Positions 54,990-64,000 of a stretch of DNA of 64,000 nt are shown in pieces. This DNA comes from Carettochelys insculpta (lineage: Eukaryota; Chordata; Testudines; Carettochelyidae). The stretch spans positions 271,971,798 through 272,035,797 of the forward strand of contig NC_134138.1 in NCBI RefSeq assembly GCF_033958435.1, given 5' to 3'. Position numbers and translations under genes: made by a program. The notes beneath the pieces were generated by a model. The model was not told the DNA's origin, ran no database searches, and worked only from the letters and a program-made list of their open reading frames with translations. The stretch's first letter is position 1, and each line of letters opens with the position of its first letter.

Positions 54990-56228
54990 AGAATCCCAAT
55001 AATAGAAAAAAATAAAGTTATTAACATGGTTTCCAAATTATCCAGCTCTTTCAGGCGCCCTTTTTTAATTTTGAAGGGTCACTATTCAGCTTTGGAAGCA
55101 TATTAGTTTGAAACCTACATTAGCAACCAAAGGATTGCCTTTTTCAAGGTGTCTGATTTTATATAAAACCTTCCAAACTCTCTGTTTTATTTTTCCTTGC
55201 CGGCTAAACCAATTGTGCTGAATACTGATGAGATAAAAATTGGTAGAATTCCAAACAGTCATGTTTGGATACTGAGTTCAGGTGCCCTCATTCCTTTATC
55301 TCTTTCTGGGAACTTTGCCAAAAATGCTATAGCAGTATTTGGATACAATTTTTTTTTCCTCGGGGGGTGTGAGGAGGTCGTAGCTGTTTCCTCTGTGCTG
55401 TAAGGCCATTACAGTTAAATATAAGATGACTTTGCATAATGTTTTTTTAACAAAACTGTAGCAATACAAAATACCTGTAAAATCCATGTGCTGAAGTAAA
55501 CAACAAGTAATAGACTATCATTTTACAAATAAACGTTTATTTGTTCTTTCAATTTATGCACACAATTTTATATAACAAAATATAATTTTGCACCTTTTAT
55601 ATGTCCTCAGGAAACAACTGATTATTCATTGCTGCAAGATAAGCCAAACATTTACTTACCATTATGATCACCCAATTTCTCATTCTGATTATTGAACTGT
55701 TATTAAAACTGAATGGCAAATTTGTTTTCCATCTCTTATGTCTAGCTGTCATGATTCTAGTGTGTGAGAAAATTAAGTCCCGCATTCACATCCACCCTTT
55801 TCAGATTGGTAATAAATAATTTGTACCAACTAGTGGTGGATAGCCTGTTTGAAACATGTTGAGTGGTCTGACTTAATTTTTTAAAGGACAAGTGTCCATA
55901 TAAACAAGGCAACAGCTGCCACCAATTCATCAATGTTTGTTTGGGTGAATTTAGTGTTTTCTGTTTCTGAGGCAAATACATTGAGTATTATTCATTTTCC
56001 TGGATATGGGTCTGATTCCATTATCATTGTCATCAATGGAAGTTGGATTGAGCACTAAAACTGAGGCTCTGATATGCTTTAAGGATTGCTTGTTAGTTCT
56101 TAAAAGGACTTTCTTCTGTGTCCTCAAGCAAACTTTTTTCTTTTCCCACCATTTGTTAGCTTTTTGCTTGTGGGTTAGTCATGCCTCCAGTTAGAATATC
56201 AGTGGTGCTATGGATTTGGAATCAGATG
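54990..56228. other. No recognisable gene
   Basis: AT-rich unassigned DNA, with a T-run near 55350 and no domain-bearing ORF. Confidence 0.45.
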
Positions 56229-56289
56229 GAGTGTGATGTAGCAGCAACGAAGGGTCCTGTGACACCTTATAGACTAACAGAAAAGTTTA

Positions 56290-56325
56290 GAGCATGAGCT
56301 TTCGTGAATTAACTCACTTCTTCAG
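56290..56325 (-). ncRNA. Hammerhead-ribozyme-like motif, left repeat
   Basis: Minus strand: CTGAAGA, A, helix II GTGA/TCAC with a six-base loop, GAAA, helix III AGC/GCT around TCAT. Invariant boxes are intact. Inverted partner of the motif at 57553. Confidence 0.5.
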
Positions 56326-56596
56326 ATGGTGGTCCTGGAAATCTGCAAGGCCAGGTATAAATAGGCCGGAGCAAGGCTGGGGATAACGAGGTTAGCTCAG
56401 TCAAGAAGGATGAAGCTTACTACTGGCAGTTGATTTGGAGGTGTGAACACCAAGGGAGGGGAAGCTGCTTTTGTATTTAGCCATCCATTCACAGTCTTTG
56501 TTTAATCCTGAGCTGAGGGTATTGAATTTGCAGATGAATTGTAGCTCTGTGTATATGTGGGCAGAGCTGGCAACGAGGTTTGTTGCATGGATGGGT

Positions 56597-57481
56597 CTGA
56601 CCGCATATAACCACATTTGTTCAAACCCCTCCGACAGAGACAAACACCTACAGGATCTGCACCAAGCATTCTTGAGACTGCAATACCCACCTGAGGAAGT
56701 GAGAAAACAAATCAACAGAGCCAGACGTGTGCCACGAAGCCTCCTACTACAGGACAAGCCCAAGAGAGAAACCAATGGAACACCACTAGCCATCACCTAC
56801 AGTCCTCAGCTAAAACCTCTACAGTGCATCATCAGAGATCTACAACCCATCCTGGACAATGATCCCACACTTTCACAGGCCTTGGGAGGCAGACCTATCA
56901 TTGCTCACAGACAACCTGCCAACCTAAAACAAATCCTAACAAGCAACTATACACTGCACCACAGTCACTCTATCTCAGGGACCCATCCATGCAACAAACC
57001 TCGTTGCCAGCTCTGCCCACATATACACACCAGCAACATCATTACAGGACCTAACCGGATCAGCCACACCATCGTGGGCTCATTCAGCTGCACATCTACC
57101 AATGTAATTTATGCCATCATGTGCCAGCAATGCCCCTCTGCCATACACATCGGACAAACTGGACAGTCTCTACGTAAAAGAATAAATGCACACAAATCAG
57201 ACATCAGAAATGGCAATATACAAAAACCCATAGGAGAGTACTTCAATCTCCCAGGACACACAGTAACAGATTTAAAAGTAGCTATCCTGCAGCAAAGAAA
57301 TTTCAAGAACAGACTCCAAAGAGAAATTGCTGAGCTACAATTCATCTGCAAATTCAATACCCTCAGCTCAGGATTAAACAAAGACTGTGAATGGCTGGCT
57401 AATACAAAAGCAGCTTCCCCTCTCTTGGAGTTCACACCTCCAGATCTACTGATGACAATACAACTCAGCCTGCCTGACTGA
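56597..57481 (+). pseudogene. PLE protein C-terminal part: linker and GIY-YIG endonuclease
   Basis: The open frame starts formally at 56471, but its first ~42 residues are antisense PLE sequence. Genuine protein begins about 56597 (LTAYNHICSNPSDRDKHLQ) and continues YPPEEVRKQINRARRVPRSL, LAITYSPQLKPLQCIIRDLQ and a Cys-rich stretch (PCNKPRCQLCPHIHTSNII). Then come YAIMCQQCPSAIHIGQTGQS and LRKRINAHKSDIRNGNIQKP, the GIY-YIG core with catalytic-type Arg. It ends with GEYFNLPGHTVTDLKVAIL and LQFICKFNTLSSGLNKDCEW before the stop. No RT catalytic motif is present. About 290 codons remain open without a stop, so the copy is fairly young, but it cannot act alone. Confidence 0.92.
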
Positions 57482-57552
57482 GCTAACCTCGTTATCCCCA
57501 GCCTTGCTCGGGCCTATTTATACCTGGCCTTGCAGATTTCCAGGACCAGCAT

Positions 57553-57588
57553 CTGAAGAAGTGAGTTAACTCACGAAAGCTCATGCTC
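57553..57588 (+). ncRNA. Hammerhead-ribozyme-like motif, right repeat (best copy)
   Basis: Sequence order: CTGAAGA, A, GTGAG-TTAA-CTCAC, GAAA, GC-TCAT-GC, TC. It has a perfect 5-bp helix II, GAAA box, a minimal 3-bp helix III and a predicted cleavage position after C588. Deviations are one extra A before helix II and no convincing helix I. Minimal type I hammerheads that work as dimers are known from Penelope and related elements. Confidence 0.55.
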
Positions 57589-57945
57589 TAAACTTTTCTG
57601 TTAGTCTATAAGGTGCCACAGGACCCTTTGTTGCTGCTACAGATCCAGACTAACACGGCTACCCCTCTGATGGTGTGTGATGGTGGTGGTATCTTTACTT
57701 ATACTGAGTAATAATTTAATCAAAAATAATTATCTCATTGATTTCAGTGGGACTATACATTGTGCAGACACCATTCAACATGAGTGAGGGACCTGCAACG
57801 AGCCCCAGACTTCAAGGTGTGAAGCTCCAAAGCTCAATCAATTTCAGTGGGAGCTAAGGGAGCCTTACATGTCACAGGATCAGGCTGACAGAAAATTGCC
57901 TAATTGTGACATGTTAGTAGCCGACCTCTGAATCACCCTCTAGAG

Positions 57946-58481
57946 AATAAAAGAATTTAAGAATAAAAGAATAAAAGAGTTTAAAAGAATAAACACACAC
58001 AAATCAGATATCAGAAATGGCAATATACAAAAACCCGTAGGAGAACACTTCAATCTCCCGGGCCACACAGTAGCAGACTTAGAAGTAGCTATCCTCCAGC
58101 AAAAATATTTCAAGACCAGACTCCAAAGAGAAATTGCTGAGCTACAATTCATCTGGAAATTCAACACTCTCAGCTCAGGATTAAACACAGACTGCGAATG
58201 GCTGGCTAAATACAAAAGCAGCTTCCCCTCCCTTGGTGTTCACACCTCCAAATCAACTGCCAGTAGTAAGCTTCATCCTTCTTGACTGAGCTAACCTTGT
58301 TATCCCCAGCCTTGCTCTGGATTATTTATACCTGGCATTGCAGATTTCCATGACCAGCATCTGATGAAGTGAGTCTTTGCTCACGAAAGCTCATGCCCAA
58401 AACTTTTCTGTTAGTCTATAAGGTGCCACAGGACCCTTCATTGCTGTTACAGATCCAGACTAACATGGCTACCTCTCTGAT
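57946..58481 (+). mobile_element. Penelope-like element, 5' truncated, with 11-bp TSD
   Basis: Flanked by a perfect ACCCTCTAGAG duplication (57935-57945 and 58482-58492). It starts with repeated AAAAGAATAAA/AAGAATTTAAG units (57946-57985) and then continues in the GIY-YIG coding region (KPVGEHFNLPGHTVADLEVA) to SSFPSLGVHTSKSTASSKLH and stop. The 3' UTR and terminal repeat end ACATGGCTACCTCTCTGAT. It is a sister of the copy at 56239. Its nuclease core is missing. Confidence 0.92.
58361..58398 (+). ncRNA. Hammerhead-ribozyme-like motif, altered cleavage site
   Basis: CTGATGA, A, GTGAG-TCTTTG-CTCAC, GAAA, GC-TCAT-GC, CC. The conserved U before the cleavage base is C here, so this copy is predicted inactive even if others work. 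Confidence 0.5.
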
Positions 58482-58529
58482 ACCCTCTAGAGTGGTTTCT
58501 GTGCAGTTCCACCGCAGCAAAGTACTTCA

Positions 58530-58637
58530 CAAGATAGAGTGGCTGGATGACGCTTGGTCTTGCTGCATGGGCAGGGGACTGGACATGATGACCTTTCCAA
58601 GTCCCCTCCAATTCCAGCCTTGTATGAATCTATGATA
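58530..58637 (+). mobile_element. CR1/SINE 3' tail fragment
   Basis: GATGACGCTTGGTCTTGC, GCAGGGGACTGGACATGATG and GAATCTATGATAA match the common CR1-type 3' end. Confidence 0.7.
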
Positions 58638-58639
58638 AC

Positions 58640-59800
58640 CCCCTCCATGTAACTCAACCACAGTCACAGATTTTTTCACACCAACGCAATAAATATTTCC
58701 TAACATTTGCCTAGCTCTGTAATACCTTTGCTGGGTCAAACAAAGAACAGTAGAAGAGTAATTAAAGCTTTGTTGTATGAGCAACGATTTTGTGCTGCTC
58801 AGATGAAAAGCACACTGCTCATGGATAATGGGTTATGTGCATCATTCATAAGAGACTATTACTTCCATTCAGGCTTTTAAGGAATGACACCTGTGAAAGA
58901 AATAGGTTTGAGCCAGAATTGCATTCTAGCTGATTTTTGTGTGTGATTCATGTACAGAATATGAGTTATAGAAAACACTAATATAAACATGGCAGAGGAT
59001 TCAAATGTTTATTTCCCAGATGCTTTCTGCAAATTCTCTCCTCTTTGGGAATGAGGAGAGCTGTTACATAATTTGTTATATAACACGGTTTTCTGTAACT
59101 AACTCATCCAACAGTTGATAACAGGGTTGACAGACGGAACTGGTTCACAAGTAGTGAACTTGAGGGTAACTGCTAGTAAAGGGAAAACCTGACAAGGTTT
59201 GCAGGCATGAGGTCATCTCCATCTCCCACAGAGGTTAACAGAAAGACTTCAGTGAGGACAGCTACTGTGTGGAAAGGTTAGGAAGCAAGATGGTTTGAGG
59301 GAAGAGATAGACCAAAGGAAAAAATGCAATTAACAAGTCTACCATGTGTAACGTTTACAGAATGTGTGTTGTTGTCTGTGGGGTTTCTGTCCTTTATATT
59401 TAAATTATAAGCTTATGGAATGAGAAACCTTAGGCAAAATTTTCAAAAGATATTAAGTCACTTTGAATCCCATGTCCCATTTTCAAAAGCGACTTTAGCA
59501 TGTCAGAACTTAAATCTTGCTACTAAATCACTTAGGCCATGATCTACAAAGGGACTCGGGTGTTGCAGTGCAAGCGTTGCAGCACCTAACTTTTAAGTGT
59601 CTAGTTAGCCAGTGGAATATACAAAAGTTGAGTGAGATGCTGAGGTTCTCTATACAGTACACGGGAGAGATAGGCAACTGAGAAGGGGATCAACAAATGC
59701 CAGCAAAATGGGTGAGGAGCTAGCTAACCTAGTCAACAACAGAGGTAAAGGAAAGATGTGTTCTGGGCACTGCACATCAGAGGGAGTTTGGTGCCATAGG
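58640..59800. other. No recognisable gene or repeat
   Basis: Unassigned AT-rich DNA. Confidence 0.4.
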
Positions 59801-59805
59801 TATTG

Positions 59806-60600
59806 TCTACGCTGTACACAGTTTTGTTGATAAACACACAGTTTTTGTGAACAAAAGACTGGATGTGTACACATTGAAATGTTCCTCTAGCTGAAGTAAC
59901 TCCCTTCTGTGCTGACTTGACAAAGCCAACTGGAGAGAGCCATAGAGCTCTTTGTGATGTAGTTAGAGTGATGCAGCTTCAATGAAGGCATTGTGCCTGG
60001 TTATGTCACCCTCATTTGGGCTCCAGAAGGTGTCTCACAATGCTCATCCTGACCACTCTGGTTAGCAGTTTGCACTCCACTGTCTTGGTGGTACACAGGA
60101 ATGTGTCCCTCCCCCTTTGAATGCCCTGGGAATTTTGAATTTCTTCTTCCTGTTTGCTCAGTGGGGATAGCTCTTACGGCCCCTTCCCAGATGCTCATGG
60201 CAGCTTTCCACAACAAAGACTCTCCCACGTGGAGTACTGGAGCTGTTAGATCTGCTGGGTCTGTGGGAAGATGAAGGTGTGTGGTCACAGCTTTGCTGCA
60301 GCCATAGAGACTTTGATCAATATCTACGGGTTGATTTATAGTGGCATGCAGCAGAAAGGGTGTGAAAGGGACATACAGCAAGGCCATGCTAAAACCAAGG
60401 AACTGAGGGAGGCATACCGGAAGGCAAGGGTAGCCAACCATTGCTCTGGTGCAGAGCTGAAGACATGCTGCTTCTGCAAGGAACCACATGCCATATTTGG
60501 CAGTGCCTCCATCCACTACCAAGATCTGCATGGATAGGACAAAGTGGCAGGTGAGGAAGTAGAGCCAGAGGACAATGTGGAGCTCTGGACAGGGTTGTAT
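59806..60600 (+). pseudogene. Harbinger-type element with Myb/SANT-like DNA-binding gene remnant
   Basis: The left edge has TTGTCTACGCTGTACAC and TTTTGTTGATAAAC, related to the GTCTACAC / TTTTGTCGACA termini of Harbinger elements. From 60239 the plus strand decodes LELLDLLGLWEDEGVWSQLC and CSHRDFDQYLRV. After a frameshift near 60340, it gives SGMQQKGCERDIQQGHAK, then KELREAYRKARVANHCSGAE and CCFCKEPHAIFG. This is the tri-helical Myb/SANT-like domain common in turtle genomes, the accessory protein that recruits Harbinger transposase to its termini. An acidic stretch (GEEVEPEDNVELW) follows in a third frame. At least two frameshifts show it is dead. The right terminus is not identified. Confidence 0.8.
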
Positions 60601-61054
60601 GGAAGTGTAGTGACTTGGGACCTCTTTTTGACTTCAGAGTGGTCTAGTCAGTCCTAACACTCTGGCTCTGGCACACAAGAGTCTCATCTACTTTGTTATA
60701 TCATAGAGGCAGGATAGGAGGTACTAATTAGCAATGGAGCCTTTGCATCTACACAGTGTGGGAGCCCAGTGGAAAATGTGTACACCAGGATGTCCCAGGA
60801 ACCCTCCATCATGATCTCTAGGGACCTTCCCAGTAGGCTTTCTTCTATCCTCTGCTGAAAGCTCCTTGTCAGATCTGCCTTGTTTCTCCCACTGATTTAG
60901 GAAATTTTGTTTCATCTTCTGGCAATTATTTCTTGAGGCACCAGAGCAGCACTGAGGTGACCAACACATGGAGCTGGCCTGAAGCCACATCCATGTAGCA
61001 GATGCACCCTTGTATGATGAGTTACACTTAGGAGTGAGCTATTGGATTAGATTA
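60601..61054. other. Possible continuation of the Harbinger element
   Basis: 60725-60990 on the minus strand gives LQASSMCWSPQCCSG-like low-similarity frames with no recognisable domain. ATCTACACAGTGTGGGAG at 60749 could be a degenerate terminus. Confidence 0.3.
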
Positions 61055-61062
61055 CCCTAGCC

Positions 61063-61358
61063 TAGGGGTTAGCAACCCTCAGCACAGGTGCAAAGAGCAG
61101 CATGCAAGCAGGTATCCATTGGCACGCAAGGCAGGAGCTCAGCCCGTCTCCTCCTTCCCCAGGCATCCAGGAGCTTGCTCAAAACCATGCTGCCTATGGA
61201 TTAATCAAAGACCCACTAGTGCTACCAACCACCACCTAAACAGCTGTTACAAGTAGGACTATTAATGACTTTAAAAAGGATCACTGCCACTTGGAACTTA
61301 TACAGAGGTCCAAAGGTCAAGTTTTGGCACTCTGCCTCAAAAAGGTTGCTGACCCCTG
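61063..61358. mobile_element. hAT non-autonomous transposon
   Basis: Ends TAGGGGTTAGCAACCCTCAG and the complement of CAGGGGTCAGCAACCTTTTT, with an 8-bp flanking duplication CCCTAGCC / CCCTAGTC (61055-61062 and 61359-61366; 7 of 8). It is 296 bp long, non-coding. Both the terminus and the 8-bp TSD are diagnostic of hAT. Confidence 0.85.
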
Positions 61359-61366
61359 CCCTAGTC

Positions 61367-62264
61367 TGTGGACAAAGGTAAAAATAGTCAGAACAGGCTC
61401 CTGAGGTGTTTGTAACAAACCCCTTTTCAATTTGTGTCTTTGTCCCTTCTTGCCGATTCCCCCATCACCTGCCCCTCTGCCCTTTGAACTCACACCCGCC
61501 TGTGTGCTACCCCAGGGACAGAAAGAAAGAGGAGTGAGTAAATTTTGTGATGCACAGATGTGCGTGAACTCACCCTGCTCTGTTCATTGTTTTCTGGATT
61601 CCTTCACTTGCACCTCCACCAGACAAGACTGCGAAGGAGGAAGAGTCAGGAGGATATGTTTCATGAATTGCTGCCGTCAAACGATACAGCTCAAAGTAAA
61701 ACAAGAGGATAGAAGTAGGAAATTAGTGGCTGTATATCCTGGAAACAAGTGATGAGAAGAAGCAGATGATTAAGCTTCCGAAGAACCAAAGAGATACTCA
61801 AATCCCCTTGCCCTTTATATTGCAGCTCACTCTAAACAATGCCAAACCCAGCCCAAACATATGAGCCCACTCCAACTCCCTGCTGTGGCTAGTGCAAGGG
61901 AGGGCAGGAGTCTGTTGGAGCTGGGATGCAGTTTAAATGCAGTGTCATGGCTCCAACAAGCTGGCAGGAAAGGGAGTCTGCTTTCAGGGGTCACTTGTTC
62001 ACTCAACATCCTTAGCCTGGCGTTGAGAAGATCTTGGAAGTGTGTCTGTTCTCGCTGTCTAAAACAATGCATTCTGTAGTGTATTTGAAACATGAATGCA
62101 TTTGAGCCTTGCTTAGCTTGTTGTCTGCACTACTGTGTTGCAAACCTCTCTAGTAAGACCATAAACACAGTAAATGTGACATGTAGACATTTATGAGCAA
62201 TTGAGTCAGCTGAAAAAATAGGTGTGCCAGCAAATTGTCTTATTGAAGTGTGCCATCTTGGGAA
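61367..62264. other. No recognisable gene
   Basis: Unassigned. A 106-aa ORF at 61432-61752 has no recognisable domain. Confidence 0.4.
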
Positions 62265-62269
62265 CCACT

Positions 62270-64000
62270 CTTCTAGATACTAGTAGGTAGTAGTCCATCG
62301 TGTCCAATGATGACGTCTTGAGCTTGCACAGGCTCATCAGTTGTGGACTCGCATGTGACTGAGGAGTCCAAGCTTTGAATGGCTTGGGCATTCACAGTGG
62401 GGGCAAGGGAACTGTCCTGACTCTGTGAGGAGTACACATCGCTGGTCTTCAAAGTTGTCATACGTGTGTCATACAAAAGCACGCCAACCTGTTCAGTCTT
62501 TTGCATGCCGCTCTAGCTGATCTGGTTTTAAACCAGAGCGTGCAATGTTGTCCTTCACACAGTCTTTATACCTCTTGCGAGGCCTACCTTGATTCCTTTC
62601 ACTCTGTGAGAGTTCACCGTAGAGGAATTGCTTAGGAATCCTTGACTCCTCCATTCGTATGACGTGCCCTGTCCAGTGAAGCTGGGCTTTCAGAATCATG
62701 GCTTCGATGCTTGTGGTTCCTGTTCTGTCCAGGACTTTCAGGTTCATAACTCTGTCCTGTCATCGAATGTGAAGTATTGACCTCAGGCTGCATGTGTGGA
62801 GGCACTCCAGCAGTTCTCTATGTTTTCTGTACAAGGTCCAGGTTTCACAGCCGTACAGGAGACTGGTCAGGACTACAGCCTTGTACACTTTGGCCATGTC
62901 TACACGTGCCCCAAACTTCGAAATGGCCATGCAAATGGCCATTTCGAAGTTTACTAATGAAGCACTGAAATGCATATTCAGCGCTTCATTAGCATACGGG
63001 CGGCAGCCGCGCTTCGAAATTGACGTTCCTTGCCGCCGCGCGGCGCGTCCAGACGGGGCTCCTTTTCAAAAGGACGCCACCTACTTCGAAGTCCCCTTAT
63101 TCCCATGAGCTCATGGGAATAAGGGGACTTCGAAGTAGCCAGCATCCTTTCGAAAAGGAGCCCCGTCTGGACGCGCCGCGCGGCGGCAAGGAACATCAAT
63201 TTCGAAGCACGGCTGCCGCCCGCATGCTAATGAAGCGCTGAATATGCATTTCAGCGCTTCATTAGTAAACTTCAAAATGGCCATTTGCATGGCCATTTCG
63301 AAGTTTGGGGCACGTGTAGACGTAGCCTTTCAGTTTAGTGGACTGTCAGATATTGTGCTTATTCAACACTCATGCTCTCAGACGTCCTAGTGCCTGGTTG
63401 GCCTGGCAGATTCTGGCATTGATTTCTTTGTCAAGGAACCCATCATTGGCTATCACACTGCCAAGGTACTTGAACTCCTCTACTATTTTTAACTCGGTTC
63501 CTTCAATAAAGATTGAAGTGGGAGAGCAGCAGATACTGGAGCAGGTTGAAACAGTACCTGGGTCTTTCCTAGGCTGATGATCAAACCAAAGAGGCAAGTG
63601 AAATCAGCAAACTTGTTGATGATGAGCTGGAGATCAGATTTCTTGTGTGCCATAAGTGCACAGTCATCAGCAAAAAGGGCTTCAAGGATGAGCTTCTCAA
63701 GTGTCTTGGTTTTAGCATTCAGACAACGAAGGTTGAAAAGTGACCATCAAGTCTCTATTTTATGTAGACTCCATAGTCCAGGTCCCTAACTGCGTGACTG
63801 AGGATGCAAGTGAAAAAGAGGTTGAGTAACAGTGGGGGCAGCATGCACCCTTGCCTCACACCATTGGATATCTCAAATGGATCTGAGGACTCACCATTTG
63901 AAAGAACAAAGCCAGTCATGTCATTATGGAAAAGGCATATGAGGTTAACGAATCTTCTCAGGCAGCCAAGTTTTGACAGGATAATCCACTGGGCTTCTCT
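62270..64000 (-). pseudogene. LINE with C-terminal C2H2 finger, runs off the window, split by a MITE
   Basis: On the minus strand from 64000 it decodes KLGCLRRFVNLICLFHNDMT, SDPFEISNGVRQGCMLPPLL and LNLFFTCILSHAVRD, the RT palm up to the VRQGCMLPP motif. After breaks and the MITE at 62892-63327, it continues with AVVLTSLLYGCETWTLYRKH, ILKAQLHWTGHVIRMEESRI and NQGRPRKRYKDCVKDNIARS. It ends in the finger FPCPHCECPSHSKLGLLSHM then RVHN and stop (62337-62339). The 3' end near 62275 is GGACTACTACC. It shares the last 500 bp with the copy at 52781. Stops and frameshifts are present in the palm region. The clade is not assigned. Confidence 0.9.
62892..63327. mobile_element. 436-bp palindromic MITE (family 1, copy C)
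   Basis: Exactly 436 bp, flanked by TTT (62889-62891 and 63328-63330), inserted into the LINE. Ends GGCCATGTCTACACGTGCCC and the complement of GGCTACGTCTACACGTGCCC. The centre is the perfect palindrome CCCATGAGCTCATGGG at about 63102-63117. CpGs are well preserved. Confidence 0.93.

Larger units (their letters stand above)
56239..57674 (+). mobile_element. Penelope-like element with snap-back (inverted) 5' part
   Basis: Flanked by GTGTGATG (56231-56238 and 57675-57682). 56239-56596 is antisense: terminal repeat, 3' UTR, coding end and a jump within the coding part. From about 56597 the element reads in sense orientation through the RT-nuclease linker, GIY-YIG domain, 3' UTR and terminal repeat to ACACGGCTACCCCTCTGA. 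The antisense part repeats sequence found in sense at 56985-57020 and 57335-57660. This is a hairpin structure expected from template switching or second-strand priming. It is the best preserved PLE in the window. Confidence 0.92.

Overview
This is a repeat-dominated stretch of a vertebrate nuclear genome, most likely a turtle, with a crocodilian or other sauropsid as the alternative. The evidence is many CR1 LINE fragments with ATTCTATGA- or TTCTTATG-type 3' tails, tRNA-derived SINEs with CR1-like tails, Penelope-like elements (PLEs), a LINE with a C-terminal C2H2 finger, and many Harbinger-type DNA transposons and MITEs whose termini share the core GTCTACAC. I found no host protein-coding exon, rRNA, tRNA gene or CRISPR array that I can defend. 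The window reads as intergenic or intronic DNA. Long ORFs are transposon remnants or open reading through palindromic MITEs.

Layout. At 0.6-1.1 kb lies a 436-bp palindromic MITE, followed by mixed hAT/MITE debris and CR1 and SINE fragments to 6.9 kb. From 6.9 to 10.7 kb is mostly unannotatable AT-rich DNA. At 10.75-12.47 kb a Harbinger transposon remnant (transposase exon 1 with a splice donor) carries a 711-bp MITE inside its own left terminus. From 12.5 to 25 kb there are CR1, PLE tails, pogo-like elements and decayed MITEs. From 25 to 37 kb there are MIR/SINE pieces, an old PLE lineage, CR1 copies (one with about 1 kb of reverse transcriptase) and a 180-bp direct duplication. From 37 to 43.5 kb is a dense nest: a second 711-bp MITE, octamer-rich foldback elements, a PLE with inverted terminal repeats, and a second 436-bp MITE. 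From 44 to 46 kb are CR1 pieces. From 48 to 64 kb are LINE fragments, five PLE-derived insertions, the third 711-bp MITE, a Myb/SANT-like Harbinger accessory gene remnant, a hAT with 8-bp TSDs, and a LINE split by the third 436-bp MITE.

How it fits together. The sequence records waves of transposition that can be ordered from target-site duplications (TSDs). The 436-bp and 711-bp MITEs keep their CpGs, have three copies each of identical length, and interrupt older elements, so they are the youngest. Harbinger transposase and Myb-like remnants in the same window are plausible relatives of the machinery that moved them. The PLEs typically carry terminal repeats in inverted orientation, end in GIY-YIG endonuclease remnants, and contain hammerhead-ribozyme-like cores. 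Three of them sit inside DNA transposons with readable 10-13 bp TSDs. All identifications come from reading the sequence and from family knowledge; no database search was made.
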